Assembly (NCBI GenBank): GCA_029783825.1
Contig: JAREIK010000524.1
Location: 131,587-195,586, forward strand
Length of the DNA: 64,000 bases
Origin: Sapria himalayana
Taxonomy: Eukaryota; Streptophyta; Magnoliopsida; Malpighiales; Rafflesiaceae
Reading direction: 5' to 3'
Made by a program: the position numbers and the translations under genes. Numbering within the stretch: position 1 is the first letter of the stretch; each line of letters opens with the position of its first letter. The notes beneath the pieces are model-generated. The model saw only the letters and a list, made by a program, of their open reading frames with translations. It ran no database searches and was not told the origin of the DNA. Positions 22,881-35,392 of this stretch are shown here, one piece after another.

Positions 22881-24864
22881 ATGACAAATACAAATGAAAC
22901 ATATTATAATTTAGAAAATGAAAATATTACACAGAGGTTTGAGGCTGCTGAAACTTTGGTTTCTCTAGTCGTCTCAACCCAAACTTCTAAAAAACAAAAA
23001 ACTAGGAGGACTTCTATAGTTTGGACTCATTTTAATATAATAAAACAAAAAAATTTTAGGGGTGATGAAAAAGAAATGGCACAGTGTAAATATTGTATGA
23101 GACTTTTAACATGTAAGAGTACGTTTGGGACTGGGTACCTTAAGAGATATGCCAACTTATGCACCAAAAAACATGATCCATTAGATCCTAGGCAAACCCA
23201 ACTTGGCACTATATTTTTTGAGACTGGATCGAGTCTAGTCTCAAAGTTTACTCCCTTCATATACTCTAGCGAGTTGGGTAGGGACGGCATGGCCAGACTT
23301 ATCACATTGATGGGTCTTCTGATTAGATTTTGGGAAGATCCAAGGGTAGTGCGCATCATGCAGACATATTATCACCCTACTTATCGTAGGATTCCTAGAT
23401 CCACATCTAGGAATGATATACTAAAATTGTATAAGTTAGAAAAACAAAAAATAATTAATGAATTTATTGCATATAGTGGAGTGGTGTCCGTGACGTCCGA
23501 TATCTGGACAAGTCACGATGAATCATCTTATGCATGTCTCACCAGCCACTATGTAGATTCTAACTGGATTATGAATAAAAAAATTTTAGAATTTTCTAAG
23601 ATTCTTCATCCTCATGATGGCCCGACAATTTTTGAGTGTATGATGAAAATATTTAGGGAATAAAAAATTCAAAATAAAATTTTTAGTGTCACATTCGATA
23701 ACACATCTCATAATGGAGTAGCGATTAACATGTTTGTTAGGAATATAAGAGACACACCATTAGAAAAGATTTTTCATGTCAGATGCATGTGCCACGTGAT
23801 TAACGTGATTGTTCAAGCGGGTATGAATGTGTGTTCCACCGCGTTGGATAATATATGTAATGCACTAAAATATATTCGCACTCCTCGCAGACAATAAGAG
23901 TTTGGTAGTCTCTGTTTGTCTTCGAATCTTAAGAAGATAAAATTCCAATCGAATGTGAGACATCGTTGGAATTATAGGTACCTGATGTTGGAATCATGTG
24001 TTGGATACGAACACGTGATATCCAACTATGTCAATAGTAAGAGTGACGAACTTAGTATTAACGACACTGACTGGGCTTAAGGAATTTCATTTATGAAATT
24101 TCTGAAGATTTTTTATGACATGATGAACATGTGTTCGTCGATTTATACGCCCATGACTTGAATTGCACTCCGGTGCATATGCAATATTAGTAGCATGTTT
24201 ATGAAGTATCGAGCTGACCCGACACTTAGATATATGGTTGTAGAGATTGAAACCAAGTACTTAAAGTACTGGTCCACCGTTCCATCTCTTTATTGCCTCG
24301 CTGCATGCATGGATCCTAGGGTTAAGGTGGAAGGGGTAGAAAATACCCTGACTTACATTTCCTCGTGCATGAACCTGGAAGAGCCACTTGAAGGGTTCAT
24401 CCACGAGAAGTTGACTGACCTAGTTCACATACTACGATACTAGGTATGGTGGTGGTGGTAGTGAGACTGTGATTACGAACATGGATACCTTCTTCGGAGA
24501 TGACGATTTTTCCATTCAGCTAGCGAGGGGGAAACGTAGGGGTGGACCATCACATAGGAGCGAGCTTTCTTGGTACTTAGATACCGATTACTGCTCAATC
24601 CTATCACATTCTGATACTAAGATTCTTGATACATTACAGTGGTGGAAATCATATGAGTCCACCTTTCTCGTGCTATCTAGGATGGCACGGGATCTACCGA
24701 CTCCTCTGGTGTCGAGCATAGCATCAGAGTCTATTTTTTCTATTACAATGAACGTGATTTCGGATAGGAGATCGAGATTACGTCCAGATATTGTTGAGGC
24801 CTTGGCTTGTTTGAAGGATTGGGAGGATATGAGGTTTAGCATCCATGACCAGTGCTGGAGCTAG
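22881..24864 (+). pseudogene. hAT-Ac family transposase (decayed)
   Basis: A BED zinc finger lies at residues 47-98 (VWTHF, Cys69, Cys72, then LKRYANLC with Cys94); the usual zinc-binding His is Tyr90. The RNase H-fold core follows, with SVTSDIWTS (Asp207) and CLTSHYVDSNW. The second Asp is in TFDNTSHNG (codon 23697-23699), followed by the RCxCH motif. A DUF4413-like segment, KYLKYWSTV and LAACMDPRVKV, is in 24195-24443. The C-terminal dimerisation domain in 24469-24864 has SELSWYL, WWKSYESTF, LSRMARDL, ASESIFS and RSRLRPDIVEAL. One frame runs from 22881 to 24443 with in-frame stops at 23661, 23895, 24078 and 24159; a frame change follows before 24469. It cannot make active protein. Confidence 0.92.
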
Positions 24865-25429
24865 GACTGGGACAAGGACTACAGCCACATCCACTACGAT
24901 AGCAGAGGAGTTGATTGCTAATGATGGTGATCCATATGATAATGATCTTGATGTTGCAGTTGATGATACTCATGATATGCTGATTGACGATTGATGATGA
25001 TTTACTATTTTTTGATTTCGATCTTTTGTTTTTTATTGATTGTATGTTTTATTTATACGTTACGTTGAAATTTTAATTTGTTTGGTTTGGACCTTTGGTA
25101 TCTAATGGCTGATTGGACATTTTTCATTTAGTTTGTTTATGTTTTTTTTACTTTTTAATTTTTTTAACATAATTTATTGATTTATTTATTTTTTTGTTTT
25201 AATTTTTCATTTAAAAATTTATAACTCTTTTATATAATTCAATTAATTTTAAACTAATTTTATATAACATTATAAAAATAATTTTAACTTTGTAATTTTT
25301 ATAAATTTTAACAATTTTCATATTATAAATATATAATATTATACATTATCTATAATTTTATATATAATTTAATAATTTATATAATTAAAATAAAAATTAA
25401 AACAATAAATTATAAAAAAAAATTTTACC
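24865..25429 (+). other. hAT 3' non-coding region
   Basis: From the transposase stop to the right subterminal region the sequence is strongly AT-rich with long A/T runs and a GATGATACTCATGATATG-like stretch near 24963. No open frame or RNA gene is visible. Confidence 0.6.
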
Positions 25430-25601
25430 TGGCCCGTACGGCTAGGCCCTGCCCGAGCGGGCTGGGCACGACATTTTTAAACCGTGTAGGGCCAAGCACG
25501 ACACGGTACAGTAACCGTGCCGGGCCAGGGCCGGCACGAAAGCACGCCCATGCTCAAAAAAAAGGGCGGGTCGGCCTAGCCCGGCCCATTTAACACCTCT
25601 A
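25430..25601. repeat. hAT right subterminal and terminal repeats
   Basis: GC-rich sequence with CCGTGCCGGGCC, GGGCACGAC and GGCACGA motifs mirrors the left end. It closes with the inverted terminal repeat TTAACACCTCTA. Confidence 0.87.
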
Positions 25602-25609
25602 GTAATAGG
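25602..25609. repeat. hAT target-site duplication, right copy
   Basis: GTAATAGG directly follows the right terminal repeat and matches the left GTAAGAGG at 7 of 8 positions. Confidence 0.88.
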
Positions 25610-26256
25610 GGGATTATTTTGGCATTATTTTCTGCCAAAATCCATGGTTTAGGTCTCTTCCTACCCATATTTTACTCGGTAAAGGTACCTTGCAATTGAC
25701 CTCAATGAGGATTCGGGCCAAACTAGGTCTTGTCATGTAGGCCGTGGCTTCGTCAATAAGCCACGGCTTACCTAGACAGTGGGCTATGGAGTGCTAGAAA
25801 ATGTTTCGTAAAATGATGAATGGGGAGTCGTGGGAGTGAGAACCATACCAGAGCTTGAGTAGGTGCTACTAGCTGGGTAAAAATCAGGCGACCACTTAAG
25901 TATTTACATGGGGTATCCAGTAACTGTCCACTGCCCTCGCACCCATAGCCTTAGGAAGTCGTCTTCCTCCTTGAGTTGGAAGAGCACATGTTTCCCGTCG
26001 TATATAGCAATCTTCACAACTTGTTTTAGCTTTAACGCCATGATAAATGCATAAATTTCTTCGTAGCTCGGCTTGCAATGGGAGACCTTCCCGATTAATG
26101 TAAGCTTGAATGTTTCGACAAGCTTCAAAACTCGTTTTATGTAAGCAGCACTACCGGGGCTGAATCTTTAGCGACAAATGTCGGAAATAGGAGCGGAGTC
26201 TCCTTGTTAATGGAAATAAATGATTTTTTGTTGAATAATAAATTTGAATTATCCAT
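25610..26256 (-). pseudogene. LINE copy 2 ORF1, 5' half (DUF4283, decayed)
   Basis: Upstream of the hAT insertion the minus strand encodes the first half of ORF1. The likely start is the ATG at 26254-26256 (MDNSNLLFNKKSF), about 75 bases inside the 5' end. After LLFPTFVAKDSAP the frame shifts. The DUF4283 domain then reads ETFKLTLIGKVSH, IYAFIMALKLKQVVKIAIYD and EEDDFLRLWVRGQW in 25904-26128. Beyond GYPM a stop follows, and the remainder (a DEATAYMTRPSLARI-like segment, then WVGRDL) can be read only in fragments down to the hAT junction. It aligns with copy 1 residues 1-190. Confidence 0.86.
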
Positions 26257-26330
26257 TTTTTCTTGAGTTGAGCTCAAATTGCACCACAATGGCAGATTCT
26301 CGGGATAACCTTCCAACTTAGATTTAGATA

Positions 26331-26353
26331 TGTGTGTGTGTGTGTGTGTGTGT
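26331..26353. repeat. (TG)n tract at the LINE copy 2 5' junction
   Basis: A 23-bp TG run separates the LINE 5' end from the TCTA array. It could be part of the LINE 5' end or a local expansion of the array. Confidence 0.9.
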
Positions 26354-26754
26354 CTATCTATATGTATATTTGTGGTTCGGTCTCTCTTTCTATATGTCAA
26401 TCTATATATATGTCTATCTATCTATATATCTTTCTATATAAATGAGTAGCTTTCTATCTTGATATCTATCTATATGTTTATCAATCAATTAGTCTATTTG
26501 ACTATATGTATATTATTTTCAATCTATCTATTTATCTTTCTTTCTATTTCTATATCTTTTTCTATATATGTTTATCTACTTATCTATCTAACTATCTATC
26601 ATGTATCTGTCTATCTAATTTTCTTTCTATCTATTTTTCTATCTATCTATCTATCTATTTTGTCTATCTATCTATTTGTCTATCTGTCAATCTGTCTATA
26701 TGTGTATCTATTTATCTATCTTTTTGTTTGTCTATCAATCAATCAATCAATCAG

Positions 26755-27055
26755 TTTCTAGTCTATTAGTTTGTCAGTCTGTTATTCTATTAGTCTGTTG
26801 GTCTATCTACCTACCTATTTGTCTTTTTATCTATTAATTTTTGTGTCTATCTATCTATTAGTATATTTATCTTTATCTATATCCCTTTATATCTTTATAT
26901 CTTTATCTATCTAAATATATATCGATATATTTCTCTATTTCTCTATCTCTCTATCTCTTTTTTTTCTATCTCTCTACCTCTATACCTATATACCTCTATC
27001 TTTCTATATCTCTATCTATCTAACTAATTACCTACATACCGAGCTACCAACATAC
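26755..27055 (+). repeat. Higher-order satellite unit, copy 6, across the LINE nest
   Basis: A TTAGTTTGTCAGTCTG block (26755-26805) is followed by a TCTC/TATATC-rich block (26880-27025) and TTACCTACATACCGAGC (27028-27055). This is the order seen in array A. Subtracting the 10-kb insertion puts it about 1.6 kb after copy 5. Confidence 0.6.
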
Positions 27056-30000
27056 TTATCTATCTGTCAATCTATATATTTGTGTACTTGTATATATGTT
27101 TAACTATCTATATATGTATCTCTCTATCTATCTATTAGTCTCTCTATCCCTCTTTGTGTCTCTCTATATGTCTCTCTGTCTCTTTGCGAGTATTTTTGTC
27201 AATCTCTCTCTTTCTCTCTATCTTTCTATCTATCTATCTATCTAACTATCTATCTATCTATTTATCTATGAATATATCTTTCTATATTTCTATCTATCTA
27301 TCTATCTATTAGTCTGTCTATTCGTCCATCTATCTCTATGTCTATCTGTATATCTATCTATATGTCTTTCTTTTTATCTATCTATCTGTCTATCATCTAT
27401 ATATCTAACTATCTATTTATCTCTCTATTTATGTTTTAGATATCTATCTATTTATCTATATGTCTATCTATCTATCTGTATGTCTATATATATTTCAATC
27501 TATCTATCTATCTATTTGTCTATCTGTCTATCTATCTATATGTATATCTATCTATCTATATGTCTATCTATCTATTTATATGTCTATCTATCTAACTATT
27601 TATATATTTATATGGCTTTTTGTCTATTTATCTATCTATTTATTTGTCTAATTGTCTATCTATTTGTCTATCGATCAATAAATCTATCTGACTGTCTGTC
27701 GAATATCCATATATCTATTTTTCTATCAATCTATCTAATTATCTGTCTATCAGTCAAACTCTATATATATCTATATATATCTACCAATCTATCAATCTAT
27801 CTAATGATCTATTTATCGATTTGTCTTCTTTCTATCTATGTATCTAACTTTCTATCTATATGTCTATTTCTATATCTCTCTATCTATCTAAATGTCTATC
27901 TGTATATCTATTAATCTATCTATATGTCTTTCTATATATGCATCTATATGTCTCTCTGTCAATATGTCTATATCACTATTAGTCTTTCTATCTATATATT
28001 TTTGTCTATCTATATATCTATCTATCTATTATACAATCTATCAATTTGTATATATGTTGATCTACCTACTTACATATTTATCTATCTATCTATCTATGTG
28101 TCTATATGGCTATCTGTCTCTATAATATTTTAGTATCTATCTTTCTATTTGTCTGTCTCTATATTATTTGAGTATCTATCTATCTATCTATATAATTGTT
28201 TATCTATTTATATGTCTATATGTCTATCTATCTAACTAATTATATGTCTATATGTCTATATGTCTATTTATGTATCCATATATATGTGTATTTGGCTATT
28301 TGTTTATCTATCTATTATTTGTTTTTTTCTATCTTTCCATCTATCTTTCTGTTTATATTACTCTGTGTCTATATTTCTAACTATCTATCTATGTATCTAT
28401 CAATCTATTAAACAATAAATCTATGCATCTATATGTATATATATATATATATATCTATCTATCAATCTATTTAACTCTCTAACTATATATCTACATATCT
28501 ATCTAACTATCTTTTTGTGTTTCTGTCAATTAGTCTATCTCTCTCTATCTTTATATCTATCTGTCTGTCAAACTATCTATATGTATGTCTATTTGTCTAT
28601 TTATCTATATGTCTATTTGTTTATCTATCTATATGTCTTTCTATATATATATCTATCTAGTAATCAATCTATCATTCGATCTCTCTATGTTTTTATCTAT
28701 CTATCTTTCATTCTGGATATCAACCTATCGGTGTATATTTCTATCTTTATATAAGTCTATATGTCTATTTATATATTTGTCAATTTGTATATCTATGTAT
28801 ATATTTTATCTATCTAGCTTTCTTTCTTTCTATATGTTTATCTATATATTAATCTATCTATATATCAATCTATCTATCTATCTATATATCAATCAATATT
28901 TCTATCTATCTATCTATATAAATGTCTATCTATCTATATGTCTATATGTCTATATGTATATATGTCTATATGTTTACCTGTCTAAATGTCTATGTTTCTA
29001 TTTGTCATTCTATCAATCTATCAATTTGTCTAACTATCTAACTTTGTAATTATCTATTTATCTATCTATCTAATTATATTTTTATAGTCTTGATATCTAA
29101 TAGTCTATTAGTCTATCTATCTATATATTTGTCTATCTATCAATCTATCTATCTATCTTTCTTTCTATCTATCTATCTATTTATCTATCTATTTATCTAT
29201 TATATATATATATATATATATGACTATTTGTCTATCTATCTACCTATGTGTCTATCTATCTATCTCTCTATTTATCTTTCTTTCAATCTATCTTTTTATC
29301 TATCTATCTGTCTATCTCTATCTGCCTATCTAATTATTTGTCTATCTATCTTTCTGTCTTTCTGTCTTTTAGTCTATCTGTCTAAATCTATATTTGTGTA
29401 TTTTTATATCTTTCTAACTATTTATCTCTCTCTATATATCTATGTATCTATATATCTGTATATTATCTATCTGTATATTTGTCTACTAGTGTATGTTTTA
29501 TTTATCTATCTATTTATCTATCTATATATCTATCTATTTGTCTATCTATCTATCTATGTATCTATTTATCTGTATATCTATTTATCTATCTTTATGATTA
29601 TGTGTCTATCAAGCAAAGTGTCTATCTGAATTTTTTATTTGTCTAACTATCTATTTATCTATCTATCTATCTAATGTATATATGTCTATCGATCTATCTA
29701 ATAATTTGTTTATTTTTCTATTTGTCTATCTATCTATCTATGTATCAATCTATTTTTTTATCTACTTTTCTTTCCATATATTTATCTATCTATTTATCTA
29801 TCTATCTATCATTGTGTTACTTTATCTATTTGTCTATATGTCTATTTATCTTTCTCTAATTCAATATATCCATCAATCTATCTAACTATCTATCAAACTC
29901 TAACTATTTAACTATTTATCTTCTATTTTTATATCTGTCTAACTATCTAACTATATAACTATCTAACTATCTTTCTATCTATTAATATATCAGTCTATAT

Positions 30001-31359
30001 CTATTTATGTATCCATCAAACTATTTATCTATTTATCAGTCTATCTGTCTATTTATTAATTTGTTTATTTGTTTATCTATCTTTCTATCTATCTGACTAT
30101 ATAACTATCAATCTATCTTTAAATCTCTCTATCTAACTATATGTCAATATACCTATATCCTTATCTGTCTATTTATATAAATGTCCATATATCTATCTTT
30201 CATTATATCTATCAATCAATCAATATGATCTTTCTATTTGTCTATCTCACTATCAATCTATTTTAATATCTGTCCATTTGTTTATTTGTCTATCTATCTA
30301 TCAATCTCTCTCATTATATATCTATCTATATCTCTAAATGTCTAACAATCCAATATAAATATCTCTTTATCTATATATATAACTATGTTTCTATGAGTCT
30401 ATATGTCTATCTATCTATCTGTCTCTCTTTCTCTATCTTTATATATCTAACTATTATACTAGCATTTGTCTAAATGTCTAATAGTCTCTTTATATATATA
30501 TATATATATCTATCTGTCTATCTATCTATTTATCTATCCGTTTATCTTTCTAGCTATCTATACATCTCTCTAAATGTCTATATATCTATCTAACTTTCTA
30601 TCTATCTATCTATATATGGGTCTATCCCTCTATCAATATATTTTTATTTCTATCTATTTGTCTATCTATTTATCTATCTATTTATCTTTCACTATATACT
30701 ATATCTATAAATATCTATCTATCAATATTTATATCTATTTATCTTTCTGTCTATCTCTCTAACTATCTATCTATCTGTATATCTTTCTATCTGTCTATTA
30801 GACTATTATTCAACCAATCTATTAGTTTATCTACCGATCAATTTATATATGTATCTATCTGTCTGTCTATCTATCTGTCTTTCTATATATGTATCGATCT
30901 ATCAATATGTTTCTCTCTATTTTTCTATGTGTTTATTTATCTATATTTATATCTATTTTATGTATAAATATCTATGTCTATCTATCTATTAAACTATCTA
31001 AATATCTATTTTCAATTTTTCTATCTCTTTAACTATCTAACTATCTTTCTATATATATGTCTATTAGTCAATGTTTCTTTCTATCTATGTATATGTCTAT
31101 CTATCTATTTTTCAATCTATCTTTTTATCTATTTATCTATATGTCTTTCACTCTATCTATGTATCTGTCTATCTATCTATCTATCTATCTATCTGGCTAT
31201 CATTCTAAATGTTTATATATCAATCTATCTGTCTATTTGTTTATGAGTCTATTAATCTATCTCTCTATATGTCTATCAAACTATCTATATATCTATCAAT
31301 TTTTCTAACTATCTAATCGTTCTCTCTATCTATCAATCTATCTGACTATCAATCTATCA

Positions 31360-31892
31360 ATGTGTCTATCTGTCTATCTATCTATTTGTCTATCTATCTC
31401 ACTATATAACTATCTGACTATCTATTTGTCTATATATCTCACTATATAACTATCTAACTATCTATTTGTCTATGTGTCTAACTAGCTAACTATATTTCTA
31501 TCTATTAGTCTATTAGTCTATTTATCTATATGTCTATCTATTTATCTATCTATCTGTTTATCTATATATTTCAATATCTTTCTATCTATCAATATTCTAT
31601 CTATCAATCTATTTATTAATCAATTATTTATTTGCCTATATGTCTATCTTTTTAATTATCTATCTATCTTTATATTTTAGTATCTGTCTATCTATCTATC
31701 TTTTTTTAAATCTATCTATCTTTCTATTTGTCCATAAGACTATTTATCTATTTGTTAATATGTATATGTATCTTTCTATATGTCTATATGTCTATATGTC
31801 TAGACTAATTGTCTATTTATCTATTTTTCTATTTTTTTAAATGTATATCTTTCTATTTGGGTAACTATCTAAAATTTATAATTCTATTTGTA

Positions 31893-31929
<37 letters not shown>

Positions 31930-33965
31930 ATCTATCTGTCTATCTATATATATATCTATCTATTTGCCTATATGCTTATCTATCTATCTGTCTGGCAGAT
32001 TATCTGTCTATATGTCTAACTATTTATATGTCTATTTATCTACCTATCTATATTTCTATCTATTCATCTATCTATCTATCTATCTAACTTTCTATATATC
32101 GATCTGTCTATCTATCTATCTATACGTTTATCAATCTATTTCTCTATTTATTTATCTTTCTGTCTAAATGTTTATATGTCTATATATCTATTTATCTAAC
32201 TATCAACTATATATTTTTATTTATATAATATCTATCTAACTAACATACTGTATTTATGTCAATTAGTCTATTAGTCAATTGATCGATCTATCTATCTATA
32301 TATTTATCTATTTATTTATCTATCTATGAATCTATGTATCTATCTATCTTTTTATCTACCTATTTATCTATCTATCTATCAATCTATCAATTTTTCAATT
32401 TCTATATATCTTCATTTATCTTTATCTATATATATATATCTGTCTGTCTATCTATCTTTCTATTTACCTATCAACATCTCTATCTTTTTATATCTATTTG
32501 TCTTTCAATCTAACTATCTACCTTTATAACTATCTATATGTCTATATGTCTATGAGTCTAACTATTTTACTAGCTTTCTATCTATTAGTCTTTTGATCTA
32601 TTTATCTATCTATCTATTTGTCTATCTATCGAATTATCTAACTTTCTAACTATATATATGTCTATATGTCTAACTATCTAACTAGCATTCTAACTATCAG
32701 TCTTTTGTTCTATCTATCTATTTGTTTATCAATCTATCAATTTATATAATTGTCTATCTATTTACTGTCTATCTTTCTATCTATTTCTGTGTCTATCTAA
32801 CTATAAATCAATATATCTATTTGTCAATATTTCTTTATGTTTATCTTTTTATGTGGCTATCAATAAATAAATCTTTATCTTTATTTATCTTTCTGTATAT
32901 ATGTCTATCTATCTTTATGTTTATATGTCAATATGTGTATTTATCTAGATTTTTTCTGTAAATCTATATATCTATCTATCTATCTTTTTATCAATCAATC
33001 AATCATTCATTCTATATATTTATCTTTATATTTTTAGTCTATCTATATGTCAATCTATATATTTGTCTATATTCCAATTAGTCTATGTTTTTATCTATAT
33101 ATTAATTTTTCTATCAATATGTTTATCTTTTTATCAATATATCTATCTATTTATCTTTAAATCTAACTATCTATTTATTTATCTATCTATTTATCTATAT
33201 ATCACTCTATCTGCCAATCTATCTATATATCACTCTATCTTCCTATCTATCTATCATTATATCTAGCTATCTTTCTAAGTATCTATTCATATATCTATCT
33301 ATCTACATATTTGTTTACCTATCTTTTTGCATACCAAAATATCTCGTTAATTGTTTGTCTATCTATCTATATGTCTATCTATCTATAAGTCCATCTATTT
33401 ATTTGTCTATCTATCCATCTATCTAACATTTTATTATTCAATCTTTCTAACAGTCTTTCTATAATTATTTGTCGAGCTGCATATGTATCTAACTATCTCT
33501 CTACCTAAGAATCTATTAATCTATCTTCTATATATGTCTATTTATCTATCTATCTATCTATTTATATAATTTTTAAATTTATCAATCTCTATATATATAT
33601 ATATATATTTATCTATCTATCTGTATGTCCATCTATTTGTCAATCTTTCTAACTATATATCAATATATATATCTACATATCTATATATTTATCTATTTAT
33701 GTTTCTGTGTATTTATCTATCTTCCTATTTATCTATCTAATTATTAGTCAATTTGTCTATCTGTCTATCTATAAGTCTATATGTCTATCAATTTATTTAT
33801 CTATCTATTTATTTCTTATCTATATATCTGTCTATTTTTCTAAATTCCTACATTTTAATCTATCTATTTGTGTAACTATCTATCTATTTGTGTAGCTATA
33901 TATCTTTTTATTTTTTTATCTGTCTGACTATCTAACTGACTTTCTATCTATTAGGCTATTAGTTA
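31360..33965 (+). repeat. Dispersed longer motif in array B
   Basis: A compound motif of the form CTAACTATCTAACTAG followed by TTTCTATCTATTAGTC recurs near 31468-31512, 32560-32600, 32670-32710 and 33918-33960. The middle two copies lie in a roughly 118-bp tandem duplication. Near 31385-31470 a CACTATATAACTATCT segment is also duplicated with a period of about 48 bp. Confidence 0.6.
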
Positions 33966-35350
33966 TTCTATCTATCTATCTATATATCTATCTATCTATA
34001 TATGTATTAGTCTATTTATCTGTTAATCTATCTGTCTGTCTGTGTGTCTATCTAGCTCCCTATCTATCTATCTATCTATTTATCTATCACTCTTTCCTAT
34101 CTTTGTCTTTCTATCAATCTAAATATCTTTCGATCAATCTTTATGACAATATGTTTATTAGTTTACATGTCAATATGTCAATATTTCTAAATGTCTATCT
34201 ATCTATCTATCTAACTTTTTATTTAGCTAACTATCTATCTGTCTTTCTATCTATTTATCTATCTTTCTATTTATCTATTATTGGCCTAACTATCTATTTT
34301 AATATCGGGGTATTTGTCTACTTATCTATAAGCCTATCTATCTATCTATTTCTCTATTTGTCTTTCTATCTTTCTTTCTTTCTTTCTATCTATCTTTCTA
34401 TTTTTTTAGACTATCTATTTATCTATCTGTCTATATATCTATTTATCTTTCTATTGATTTGTCTATTTATCTATCGATATATTTATTTGTATATCTATTT
34501 ATCTCACTATCTGTCTTTCTATCTATTTGTCTATCTACCTTTTTGTTTATCTATCTATCTATAAATGTAAATATAAATCAATCAATCTATAATTCTATAT
34601 ATTTGTCTATCTATCTATCATACTATCTATCTATCTATCTATTATTCTATCTTTCTATTTACCTTTTTTATATCTATTTATATTTTAATATATTTATCTA
34701 TCTATCTCTCGCTCTATATATATATATATATATCTCTATCTATCTATATGTCTATTTATTAAGGTATTTCTTTCTATTTGTCTATCTTTCTATATGTCTA
34801 TCATCTATCGATCTATTGGCCTATCTATTTTTCTATCTATCATTCTATCTAACTATATGTTTATTTGTCAATTAGACTATCTCTTTGCCTTTCTATCCAT
34901 TTATCTATGTAACTATATGTCAATATATATATATCAATCAATCTATCTATCTATATTTTAATCAATCTATCATCTATGTGCCTATCTATCTATATATCTA
35001 TTTATCTATATGTTTATATGTTAATCTATCTATCTGTCTATCTATCTATCAATCTATTAATCTAACTGTATATCCCTCTACCTATCTAATTTTTTATCTA
35101 TCTTTTATATGTGACTATCTATCAATCAATCTATATGTCTATCTATATGTGTAGAAGTCTATTTGACTACTTGTTTATCTATAAACTTATCAATCTATTT
35201 ATTTGTATATCTATCTAACTATCTAATTGCCTAACTCTCTAGTTGTCTATCTATCTAACTATACAATTGACTTTATATTAATCACACTTCTTAACTATTA
35301 GTATATCAATCTATCAATCATTCTATTTGACTATCTATCTATCTATCTAT

Positions 35351-35353
<3 letters not shown>

Positions 35354-35390
<37 letters not shown>
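35354..35390. repeat. (TA)n tract
   Basis: A pure TA run of 37 bp within array B, followed directly by GGGTG, a rare G-rich interruption. Confidence 0.93.

Positions 35391-35392
<2 letters not shown>

Larger units (their letters stand above)
22101..25601 (+). mobile_element. hAT (Ac-like) DNA transposon, 3501 bp, nested in LINE ORF1
   Basis: The element begins TAGAGATGTCAA and ends in the inverted form TTAACACCTCTA (10 of 12 match), with 8-bp target duplications outside. Both ends have GC-rich subterminal regions (22101-22450 and 25430-25601) full of GGCACGG/CCGTGCC-type motifs, sharply different from the AT-rich surroundings. Inside is a decayed hAT transposase on the + strand. The insertion splits LINE copy 2 ORF1 just before its zinc knuckle, so it is younger than that LINE copy. 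Confidence 0.95.
16336..26352 (-). mobile_element. LINE copy 2 with nested hAT: 10-kb insertion in the satellite
   Basis: On the minus strand the order is ORF1, endonuclease, RT, zf-RVT and RNase H, then about 1.3 kb of non-coding sequence. The whole block interrupts the TCTA satellite. A 13-bp flank TCTATCTATATGT occurs on both sides (16322-16334 and 26353-26365). The left side starts with a run of seven T at 16336-16342, which would be the A-tail on the minus strand. That fits one LINE insertion with a 13-bp target duplication, but the flank is itself satellite sequence, so the duplication is weak evidence. It is also possible that LINE 2 ends near 17300 and that 16342-17120 is a separate LTR-like element. 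The coding parts carry many stops and frameshifts. Confidence 0.8.
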
